DNA of 64,000 nt from Tuctoria greenei. Taxonomy: Eukaryota; Streptophyta; Magnoliopsida; Poales; Poaceae. The notes beneath the pieces were generated by a model. That model did no database searches. It was not told the DNA's origin and was given only the letters and a program-made list of their open reading frames with translations. Positions 23,255 to 31,792 of the stretch are shown piece by piece. The stretch lies in contig JAYESD010000008.1 of the NCBI GenBank assembly GCA_036927565.1, forward strand, positions 170,400,922-170,464,921, written 5' to 3'. The position numbers and the translations under genes are program-made. Every line of letters starts with the position of its first letter. The stretch's first letter is position 1.

Positions 23255-26200
23255 GTGAACTACAAAGCCGGAGGAAAGCATTGGGTACTCGATAGCGGGT
23301 GCACTCAACATATGACCGGCAATGATGGTATGTTCACCACCATAGAGAACCCCGATAATCATGAACAAGTCACCTTTGGTGACAACTCAAAGGGGAAGGT
23401 AATTGGTTTAGGTAAAATTGCTATTTCGCATGATTTGTCCATTTCTAATGTACTATATATTAAGTCACTTAGTTTCAATCTACTTTCCATTGCACAACTA
23501 TGTGATCTTGGACTAACGTGCACCTTTGACAAGAATGGTGTTGTAGTAACTAGTGAATCAAACAAAGAACTAATCTTCAAAGGCTTTCGGCATGGACATC
23601 TTTACTTGGTGGACTTCTCCAACAAGGATGCTAGCTTGACCACTTGTCTTTTCACTAAGACAAGCTTGGGTTGGCTATGGCATCGACGCATTGCTCACAT
23701 TGGGATGAGCAAGCTTAAGAAGTCGTTCAAGCTTGAGATGGTGACCGGCGTGAAGGATGTCACGTTTGAGAAGAACAAGCTTTGTAGTGCTTGTCAAGCC
23801 GGGAAGCAAGTTGCTTCACACCACCCAATGAAGACAATGGTGTCAACCTCCAAGCCGCTTGAACTACTCCACATGGACCTCTTCGGACCGTCCACATATC
23901 AAAGTCTTGCTGGTAATTTCTATTGTCTTGTCATTGTTGATGACTATTCTAGATATGCTTGGACCTTGTTTCTAGGTGACAAGGGTGAAACTCCGGAAAT
24001 CTTCAAGACCTTTGCTAAACGTGCTCAAAGGGAATTTCAACTTCCCATCATCAAGGTCCGGAGTGACAACGGCACCGAGTTCAAAAACTACAACATTGGG
24101 GAGTGGTGTGATCGTGAAAGCGTGAAGCATGAGTTTTCGGCCACATACACCCCTCAACAAAACGGTGTCGTTGAAAGGAAGAACAATACTCTTATCACCC
24201 TTGCTAGAGCAATGCTTGATGACTATGGCACGTCGGAGAAGTTTTGGGCCGAAGCAATCAACACGGCGTGCCATGCCGCAAATAGGGTCTATCTTCACCG
24301 ACTACTCCAAAAGACCCCATATGAGCTCCTCATTGGGAGAAAGCCCAACATCTCCTACTTTAGAGTCTTTGGGTGCAAATGCTACATCTACCGCAAGAAA
24401 AGGCTCGAGGAGAGTTTTGGTCATGATGATATAGATGATGAGCCTCTACGAGAAGCCATGAAAAACATGACCATTGGAGACATCAAGCCCGGAGTTGAGG
24501 AGAGCCATGATCAAGGGGGAGCATCAAGTTCCACAATCAACACCTCCATGGCGCCTCAAGTTGATGAAGAAGAAGAGAAAGATGATCCATTGCCAATGCA
24601 AGACTCACAAGCCACACAACACCAACAACAAGAAGAAGAAGTCCAAGATCAAGTCCAACCACAAGACGAGCAAGATGCTCAACCACCGCCAAGTGCCTCA
24701 CAATCACTTATGAGGCATGGACGCATCTCCAAGGCGCATCCGATTGATCAAATCATCGGAAGTCCGTCACGGGGAGTAAGTACTCATTCTCGCCATGTCG
24801 CTTCATTTTGTGAGCACTACTCTTTTGTTTCGTATGTAGAACCCACTCATATAGAGGAAGCACTCCAAGATCCAAATTGGGTGATGGCCATGCAAGAAGA
24901 ACTCAACAACTTCACCCGCAATGAAGTTTGGGTGTTGGAGGAGCGACCCAAGAACAAGAACGTCATCGGAACGAAGTGGGTGTACCGCAACAAACAAGAC
25001 GAGAATGGTGTTGTGGTCCGCAACAAGGCAAGACTTGTGGCCAAGGGTTTTTCACAAGTTGAAGGACTAGACTTTGGAGAAACATTCGCTCCGGTCGCTC
25101 GGTTAGAAGCCATTCGCATACTCCTTGCTTTTGCTTCACATCACAATATAATGCTTTATCAAATGGATGTTAAAAGTGCCTTTCTTAATGGTTATATTAA
25201 CGAGCTTGTTTATGTTGAGCAACCTCCCGGGTTTGAAGATCCGAGGAATCCTAACCATGTGTATAGGTTACACAAGGCGCTCTACGGGCTCAAGCAAGCA
25301 CCTAGGGCGTGGTATGAACGTCTAAGGGATTTCTTGGTCATGCAAGGATTCAAGATCAGGAGGGTGGACTCTACACTCTTCACCAAGGACATCGACGGGG
25401 ATTTATTCATTTCTCAAATTTATGTCGATGATATTATCTTTGGCTCAACTAACAAATCTCTTAGCCATGAGTTTAGCACCATGATGTCTAGGGAATTCGA
25501 GATATCAATGATTGGAGAGCTCAACTTCTTCCTTGGATTCCAAATCAAGCAACTTCAAGAGGGAACCTTTGTCTACCAAGAGAAATACACCAAGGATCTC
25601 TTGAAGAAATTTGAGATGGGAGATTGTAGCTCAAGAAGCACTCCAATGGGAACAAATTGCCATCTCGACACGGATAAGGACGGTAAACCTATTGACCAAT
25701 CTCACTACCGCTCTATGATTGGTTCATTGCTCTATCTTACCGCATCTAGGCCCGATATAATGTTTAGTGTATGCTTATGTGCCCGCTTTCAAGCGGCTCC
25801 TAAAGAATCGCATAAGAAGGCGGTCTTTAGGATACTTAGGTATCTTAAGCATACCCCTAGTATGGGCTTGTGGTACCCTAAAGGTACAACCTTCCAACTC
25901 TTGGGATACTCGGATTCGGACTTTGCCGGATGCCGCGTAGATCGCAAGAGTACCTCCGGTGGGTGCCACTTGCTTGGGCGTTCCCTAGTGTCTTGGTCTA
26001 GCAAAAAGCAAAATTCCGTGGCTTTGTCCACCGCGGAAGCGGAGTATATAGCGGCCGGTGCATGTTGTGCCCAAATTCTATATATGAAGCAAACCCTTTT
26101 GGACTTTGGAATTAAAATTGGTTGTGTGCCTCTCCTTTGTGACAATGAAAGTGCGGTTAAGATAGCTAGAAACCCTGTTCAACACTCCCGCACTAAGCAT

Positions 26201-26374
26201 ATTGATATTCGCCATCACTTCTTACGGGATCATGAGGCTAAAGGAGACATCTCTTTGCAAGGTGTTAGATCCGAAGAACAATTGGCGGATATCCTCACTA
26301 AACCACTTGATGAGAAAACCTTTTCTAGACTTAGAAATGAATTAAATGTGCTAGATGCATCCAACGTCATGTGA
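23255..26374 (+). CDS. pol: Sirevirus pol: PR, IN, RT, RNase H, about 1039 aa
   Basis: The open frame begins straight after a TAG at 23252. The protease motif DSGCTQHMTG starts at residue 13. Integrase has an HHCC-type region (LWHRRIAHIG, then CSACQAGKQ) and a complete D,D35E triad at D208, D271 and E307. The RT active site YVDD is at 723-726, and RNase H has D887 (YSDSDFAG) and AEAEYIAAG. After CKCYIYRKK the sequence passes directly into an acidic linker: the usual integrase C-terminal stretch of about 50 residues seems deleted near 24400-24430. No ATG fits the start; it may be made by a bypass of the gag stop or by splicing. It is otherwise intact. Confidence 0.92.
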   Translation: MNYKAGGKHWVLDSGCTQHMTGNDGMFTTIENPDNHEQVTFGDNSKGKVIGLGKIAISHDLSISNVLYIKSLSFNLLSIAQLCDLGLTCTFDKNGVVVTSESNKELIFKGFRHGHLYLVDFSNKDASLTTCLFTKTSLGWLWHRRIAHIGMSKLKKSFKLEMVTGVKDVTFEKNKLCSACQAGKQVASHHPMKTMVSTSKPLELLHMDLFGPSTYQSLAGNFYCLVIVDDYSRYAWTLFLGDKGETPEIFKTFAKRAQREFQLPIIKVRSDNGTEFKNYNIGEWCDRESVKHEFSATYTPQQNGVVERKNNTLITLARAMLDDYGTSEKFWAEAINTACHAANRVYLHRLLQKTPYELLIGRKPNISYFRVFGCKCYIYRKKRLEESFGHDDIDDEPLREAMKNMTIGDIKPGVEESHDQGGASSSTINTSMAPQVDEEEEKDDPLPMQDSQATQHQQQEEEVQDQVQPQDEQDAQPPPSASQSLMRHGRISKAHPIDQIIGSPSRGVSTHSRHVASFCEHYSFVSYVEPTHIEEALQDPNWVMAMQEELNNFTRNEVWVLEERPKNKNVIGTKWVYRNKQDENGVVVRNKARLVAKGFSQVEGLDFGETFAPVARLEAIRILLAFASHHNIMLYQMDVKSAFLNGYINELVYVEQPPGFEDPRNPNHVYRLHKALYGLKQAPRAWYERLRDFLVMQGFKIRRVDSTLFTKDIDGDLFISQIYVDDIIFGSTNKSLSHEFSTMMSREFEISMIGELNFFLGFQIKQLQEGTFVYQEKYTKDLLKKFEMGDCSSRSTPMGTNCHLDTDKDGKPIDQSHYRSMIGSLLYLTASRPDIMFSVCLCARFQAAPKESHKKAVFRILRYLKHTPSMGLWYPKGTTFQLLGYSDSDFAGCRVDRKSTSGGCHLLGRSLVSWSSKKQNSVALSTAEAEYIAAGACCAQILYMKQTLLDFGIKIGCVPLLCDNESAVKIARNPVQHSRTKHIDIRHHFLRDHEAKGDISLQGVRSEEQLADILTKPLDEKTFSRLRNELNVLDASNVM

Positions 26375-26959
26375 GTTGCCATGTTCATGTAAGGATGCAT
26401 ATCATATAGGTCTTGTCTAACTCTCAAAGGATAGGGGCGAGCTAGAAATAGTTTTCCCTGAAGAAGCCTTTGGAAGGTTTAAACTTGGCAAGATAGATTT
26501 ATTTTATGCCTTGCATGATCTCTGCCATATAGACTTGCACTCATTCTATTTCTTGCATTAATTTGTTTGGCATTGCATACGGTAGATTGTCACAAAGGGG
26601 AACCCACCTCGTGAGAAGGAGACTTGTTTGAAATGCAATATCTCAACTCATATAAGGTGGAAAGAACAAAATGTTAGGTGCGTTAATGCCTAGAGGAACA
26701 TGCTTCATTGAGATAGTAGTCTTCATACTCTACCTCACAAAGCATGGGCCTTACATTCCATTTGTATATTTTCCTCCCATTTTTTCGGTGTTTCTTTTGC
26801 TTTAAGGTCTAGCCAAGCTATTGGCATATTAGCTTTTTGAGGGGTAAGGGGTTACCCAAAAAGTCCTAAGACATGTGTTTCCCATTGTTTGTTTGTTTGG
26901 TCAAAGGACATACATGGGATGTTGGGGTTTAGTTTTCATATTAGCCGATGCCTAAGTAC

Positions 26960-27322
26960 TTCCCCCATCGGATCGATAGGTGTTCAATCTTCAAGTGCCA
27001 ATTCAGTCAGAATCTCAAAATGATCCGATGAGTTCACTCAGAAAAACATCGGTCTATCCGATGTTCACAAATCTGCAACCTTGATGAATTCCACCAATGC
27101 CTTTTTTATCTAACGTCGGTGCATCCGATGTCCTCAGTGACTCCTCGAATATCCTTACTGTGCTATTCATCCGATGATCAAAACCCTAGACGTCGGTCCA
27201 TTCGGTGTCCAATGCACTTTTCTGGAAAACCTTACTGTGGCATTCGACCGATGCTTCTCATGTCCATCATCGGTCCATCCGGTGTTAATTTTTCGGCTAG
27301 GGTTTGGGTCCCACTATTTAAA
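26960..27322 (+). promoter_or_regulatory. LTR-like palindrome cluster and TATA box before ORF3
   Basis: Six or more copies of the LTR-type palindrome occur upstream of the third ORF: CATCGGTCTATCCGATG (27047-27063), CGTCGGTGCATCCGATG (27114-27130), TCATCCGATGA (27168-27178), CGTCGGTCCATTCGGTG (27191-27207), CATTCGACCGATG (27241-27253) and CATCGGTCCATCCGGTG (27268-27284). A TATA-like TATTTAAA follows at 27315-27322. The arrangement copies the U3 layout of the LTR, but this is not a third LTR. An internal promoter for ORF3 is inferred. Confidence 0.55.
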
Positions 27323-27895
27323 CCCGCGCGCCGCCGCCGTTTTCTCTCTCCCCGACCTTCCCTCTCGCCCGCGCACCGCCGCCTCTCCCTCCGTCCGCCG
27401 ACCACCGCCGTCGCCGCCCTAAGCGCCACCGCGTTGTCCCCGGCCACCACTGCTCTCAGCGCCGCCGCCCAGCGCCGCCGCCGTCCATCGGCTCGCAGCG
27501 CCGCCGCCTAGGGCCGCCGCCGCCTAGTGCCGCTGCCGCCCCTAGCGCCGCCGCCGCCTCTCCTCACCACTCGCCGCCGCTCACACGCCGCTCCACCACC
27601 ACCTCACGCGCCACCACCGCCAGACGCCGCCGCCGCCCACCGGCCACCGCCGTCCTTCGCCGCCTGCCGCCTGCCGCCTCCAATTGCAGCGCCGTCGACG
27701 TGCCGCCTCCATCTTCGACCTCTCCACCACCATCGACCTCGCCACCGCCTCTCCTCGTCGCCGTCGTTTCAACTTCGCACCCGGTCCCCGTTTGCTCTCC
27801 GTCGCCTAGGTTTGCTTCGTGCCGTGCGACGTCCATCATTGTTTTCGTCGTCCTTTCTTTCTTCGTCGCTAACCCTAGCTCTCCATTGCTTTTAG

Positions 27896-29710
27896 ATGGG
27901 TCGCGACCGCAAAGGAAAGGGAAAGGCGATCGCGGAGCCCGCCGCGAAGAAGCGCAAACTGTCAAAGGATGAGAAGAAGGCCCTTATGGCCGCTCGCGCC
28001 GCCGAGGAGCATGAGCGTGGCCGAGGGGGTTCCCTGAGGATCCGCGAGGCTCGTCCGAGGCAGCCTCCCGTGGTCGACGACTCCGACGCCGAAGAGGAGC
28101 CGGTTGAGCCTCTCATCCGCCGGCGCTCAGCCCGGACGCGTGGGGGTCACACCGAGGCTGCTCCTCGTCCGAGACCGACGGCTGCCGACCGTCGTGAGGA
28201 CAGGGAGGCCGAGAGGGCCATCTACGAGATGGACACAGCCGTCCGTGTCGGTGAGGGAGTCCGTCTCACGGACTACCGGAAGATGAAGGCCAAGCAGCTA
28301 CGCAAGCTTCAATGGAGCGTGCTGCTTGAGGAGTGGTACCCTCAGCCCCGTGAGGCTCTTGTGGACAGTCGCTTCTGGACTGTCACCCAGGCGTCTCTCT
28401 ACGAGACCTACAGACGTCGGGGGCACAAGCTTTTTCAGCACAACTACCTGGACTGGGGGCAGCTTGCAGTGGCAGCGGAGACAGAGGTCCGTTCATACTT
28501 TGAGCGGTACAGAGGTTTGGTGCAGCTGCTTGCTTATGAGAGAAGTGCTTATGTGGATGATTGGGTCTGTGTCTTCTATGCGACCCTGTACATCTCTGAG
28601 GGCAGGAGGTCTATTGATTTCATGTTTATGGGACAACGCTACCACCTCTCGAGGCAGACTTTGGGGCAGCTTCTTGGTTTGGACCTGCACAACACCTGTG
28701 TGCACGAGAAAGTCTATGGGCAGGCAGATCCACCGAGGAGGCCACTTACTGGAGGAGTAGCACCACAGCTTGACGAGATCCGGTCCCTGTTTGGCCCCAC
28801 GTTCTCTCCGGACCAGCCGAGATTTCCAGCTCTTCTGACCCCAGCTGCACGCATTGTGCACCTCGCCTTGCGCCGCACGCTCCTGCCGAGGTCAGGATAC
28901 TTGGAGGGGTTCACTAGTCTGCAGCAGACCCTCCTGTTCTACATAATGAACGGGATGGATTTTGACATTGTGGACATCCTCTTGTGCGAGATGGAAGACG
29001 TGATCACAGGCGGGGTTGGCATGATGAGGCAGATGGTCTACGGGCACTGGATCAATTACATATGCTCTATGATGGTGCCTGAGGGGGATGCAACACAGGC
29101 CAGGCTTGCTGACGAGAGCGTAACTCGCTTTGGTCACTATCGTGCCTCTGCTCCTGGAGACCGTCGCCTTGGTCGTCTAGTTGAGCGCCAGGTCCGGGCC
29201 CGTCTGTCAGAGGAAGATTGGTCCGACCTAGAGCGGGAGGACGAGAGACTTGCTGAGGCTGAGGCTCAGGGGGAGGACCTGCAGCATATCTGGTCTGAGA
29301 GCGACACCGACGACAGTGTCGAGGAGTACTTCCCTCCTCCCCCCTCTCCCCGGCAGCACGACGCGGAGGCTGGAGGTTCTACAGTGCCACCTCCCACTCC
29401 ACCTCCCGTCACTGAGGCGCAGGTCACGCAGCCGTCTGAGCTGACTTCGCTCCTCCAGCAGATGGTCGAGCAGCAGCGACTGGACAGGCTGGCCGCCGAG
29501 CAGGCCCGCGCGGAGCAGGCTGCGCATCTTCTTGAGCTCCAGCAGCAGCAGCAGGAGATGCAGCGTCAGATCGCCCGTGAGAGGCGTGAAGACACTGATC
29601 GGCTGACGGGGCTCATCGACCAGATGCACCAGCGCACTTTGGACCAGCAGCAGCAGACGCAGCAGGCGATGATGGGGATCCTGGGGTTGATCACCAACCT
29701 CTACACCTAG
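27896..29710 (+). CDS. Sirevirus third ORF (env-like by position), 604 aa
   Basis: A long intact frame between pol and the 3' LTR. Residues 1-100 are very basic, with a nuclear-signal-like AKKRKLSKDEKK. Residues about 105-410 form a globular region with F/Y/W-rich blocks (SYFERYRGLV, IDFMFMGQRYHLSRQ, LGQLLGLDLH) that reminds me of the Athila ORF1 / plant transposon-protein domain; this is not certain. An acidic Pro-rich linker follows, then a Gln/Glu-rich coiled coil at about 515-595. I see no signal peptide or membrane segment, so envelope function is not supported by sequence. A Pro-rich GC-rich leader precedes it (27330-27895); a TTTTAG acceptor abuts the ATG. The TAG at 29708 is followed by 120 more open codons in the same frame. 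Confidence 0.75.
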   Translation: MGRDRKGKGKAIAEPAAKKRKLSKDEKKALMAARAAEEHERGRGGSLRIREARPRQPPVVDDSDAEEEPVEPLIRRRSARTRGGHTEAAPRPRPTAADRREDREAERAIYEMDTAVRVGEGVRLTDYRKMKAKQLRKLQWSVLLEEWYPQPREALVDSRFWTVTQASLYETYRRRGHKLFQHNYLDWGQLAVAAETEVRSYFERYRGLVQLLAYERSAYVDDWVCVFYATLYISEGRRSIDFMFMGQRYHLSRQTLGQLLGLDLHNTCVHEKVYGQADPPRRPLTGGVAPQLDEIRSLFGPTFSPDQPRFPALLTPAARIVHLALRRTLLPRSGYLEGFTSLQQTLLFYIMNGMDFDIVDILLCEMEDVITGGVGMMRQMVYGHWINYICSMMVPEGDATQARLADESVTRFGHYRASAPGDRRLGRLVERQVRARLSEEDWSDLEREDERLAEAEAQGEDLQHIWSESDTDDSVEEYFPPPPSPRQHDAEAGGSTVPPPTPPPVTEAQVTQPSELTSLLQQMVEQQRLDRLAAEQARAEQAAHLLELQQQQQEMQRQIARERREDTDRLTGLIDQMHQRTLDQQQQTQQAMMGILGLITNLYT

Positions 29711-30070
29711 ACCGGGATCGCCCTTCCATCGCAGCTGCCTGGAGTAGCTCCTCCGCCTCCTGTCTTGGCTCCAGCTGCTGCACCAGTGGCTCCAGTTCCC
29801 TCCACTCCGATCCCTTCGTTCAGCATGTCCTCGCTGTTGGCTCCAGGTGCTCCTCTTCACTCCCCAATGCCGGCCACTTCACTGTTCCTTCAGACGCCGG
29901 CCTCTGTCACCAGTGTACCTGCTCCAGCACCTCCAGCACCTCCTCCTCAGCAGGCACCGACGGTGGCATCTTCGGCTCCGGCAGCACCCTCCTCCACTAC
30001 TCCAGCCAGCAGCTCCGACGACAGCGGCGGTGACCAGTTCGTCATCGCGCCCAGCTCTCAGGGTCTGTAG
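29711..30070 (+). other. In-frame Pro/Ala/Ser-rich extension of ORF3 after UAG
   Basis: The frame of the 604-aa ORF continues without a break for about 119 codons to TAG at 30068-30070. The composition is Pro/Ala/Ser/Thr-rich, ending in an acidic SSDDSGGDQF patch. It is either a readthrough domain or the tail of an ORF cut by a recent nonsense change. Confidence 0.6.
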
Positions 30071-30099
30071 GTGCTCGGATCCCTTTTTTGGTGTCTTGA

Positions 30100-30413
30100 T
30101 GCCAAAGGGGGAGAAGAGGTAGAAGAGTCAGGGGGAGTGGTAGTAGTAGTCTCAGGGGGAGTGTGTGTTTATCCTTTGTATTCGTGCTTGAGTACTCTTT
30201 TGTAATTTTAATTAAGCACTCTTCCGCCTGTCTCATTTGTTTATGGTTTTAATCGATTGAGCTTTTCGCACCATAAATTTCATTTGCTTTTTACAAGCTT
30301 AATGTGTCTTATCTTGTATTCATTGCATATCTACTTGAGTATTGTATCATCAAATTCATTATTATTGCGCTTTAAATTATTGTGTTGTCATCAATCACCA
30401 AAAAGGGGGAGAT
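30100..30413 (+). promoter_or_regulatory. Multiple polypurine tracts upstream of the 3' LTR
   Basis: Purine tracts with an AGGGGGAG core recur at about 30104-30117, 30129-30138 and 30153-30162. The functional copy AAAAAGGGGGAGAT ends at 30413, directly at the 3' LTR. Repeated polypurine tracts are characteristic of Sireviruses; only the last is positioned to prime plus-strand DNA. Confidence 0.8.
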
Positions 30414-31787
30414 TGAAAGCATCTAGGCCCCATGAGGTACGGTTTCGGTGATTAATGACAACCATTCGATATTACTAATGAATTTGTGAATGCAAGGTCC
30501 CAATAACACTCAATCAAATGAAATCAAAATTACATTGGAGACCCATATAAAATCAACGAGTGAGATCAAATCAAATCATATGAAGACAAGAAGTGAAAGC
30601 TCTAACTTGACATCACCCAAATTCTTGAAGACAATCAAAACAACATTTCAAACAAGTGTCAAAGAGGTCACAAGTTCAAATTCCAAAAGAACAACTCAAA
30701 ACAACTCGAGGTCAACAAGTTGAACACACCGGATCATCCGATGGTTTTTGAGTTGACTGCATCGGTCGAGTTGTGTCAACAGAAGAAGAAGACCTCATAG
30801 CAAAGAACTCACCGGATCATCCGATGTGAGTGGCTCAGTGACATCGGTCCATCATCACAGATTGCAACACCATTGGACCAAGTGAAGCACCGGATCATCC
30901 GATGTGCAGACTTACACACATCGGTCGATCACTCCAGTAAGCTTCAAGATCAAGCAAAATTCTGGAGGAAGAGCCACCGTATCATCCGATGAGAAGAAGA
31001 TCAACATCGGTCTAACAACGGTCATATCTGACACGGTGACATCAGCTAATTTGGCTTTGATCGATGTTAACTGAAGGGGGGACATCGGATCATCCGGTGT
31101 TCGCAGAGAAGTGATGTCAGCCTACTTTTCCAACGGCTATCTCGTGGAGGCTGGCTATTTATACCCCTTCAACCTGTCAAATCGAAAAGACTTGAAGCCC
31201 AAACATACTCTACACATCCTAGAGCATTCAAGCAATAGAGCTACCACTTTCACATCATTTGATCATCATTTGTACATCAAGAGATAGGCTAGAACTAGCT
31301 AGAGACAGTGCTTGGGTGCCTCCACTCTTGGTGATTGGAGTCTCTAGTGTAGTGAGAGCAATAAGGGAGTGTCCCTTGGTGTGTGTGACTTCCGGAGCTT
31401 GCCAAGAGGATTGTGGAAGCCCGGAGGATTCCAAAGTGTACAAGGGTTGAGCTCCACCTTGCCAAGGTTGGCGAACGAAGAAGAATAGTGAAGACCCCCT
31501 TGTCTCGGTGACTTGGGAGTGGCAAAACCCCTCTGTGGGTGCCACAACGTGGATGTAGGAAGATCCTTGTGATCTTACCGAACCACGGGATAAACTCCGT
31601 GTCCCTTGAGCGTTTGCATCCCTCTCCCTTTTTACACTTATGCAATCTTCATTCCGCAACTTTAATTTACATTGATTGCATAGTTTAATCGCATAGGGAA
31701 TTGGGCTTTAGGTTGTTAGTTTTTAATTGTCTTAAAATTTGAAAGAAAGCCCAATTCACCCCCCTCTTGGGCGTTTCGATCCTTACA
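30414..31787 (+). repeat. 3' LTR of the young Sirevirus
   Basis: A near-identical copy of the 5' LTR. Differences I can see are one deleted base at about 30995, one fewer C in the C-run near 31761, and six substitutions. TATA box at 31156-31163. It is followed by the target duplication ATAAC. Confidence 0.95.
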
Positions 31788-31792
31788 ATAAC

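Larger units (their letters stand above)
19678..31787 (+). mobile_element. Young full-length Sirevirus (Copia) with a third ORF
   Basis: It has LTRs of 1376 and 1374 bp, the TSD ATAAC at 19673-19677 and 31788-31792, TG...CA ends, an initiator-Met tRNA primer site, gag, pol, a third long ORF and repeated polypurine tracts. Between the LTRs I count 6 substitutions and 2 single-base indels, so the insertion is recent. At the commonly used grass rate of 1.3e-8 substitutions per site per year this is about 0.2 million years. Sirevirus membership follows from the two-knuckle gag, the palindrome-rich LTR and the multiple AGGGGGAG tracts. Confidence 0.95.

Noticed and set aside
27527..27965. Proline-rich frames on both strands before ORF3
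   Set aside because: Their CCG-rich composition opens several frames; none shows a domain. Treated as a leader.
19648..31792. Third LTR inside the young Sirevirus at 26960-27322
   Set aside because: Only the palindrome motif and TATA arrangement are shared; the surrounding sequence does not align with the LTR.
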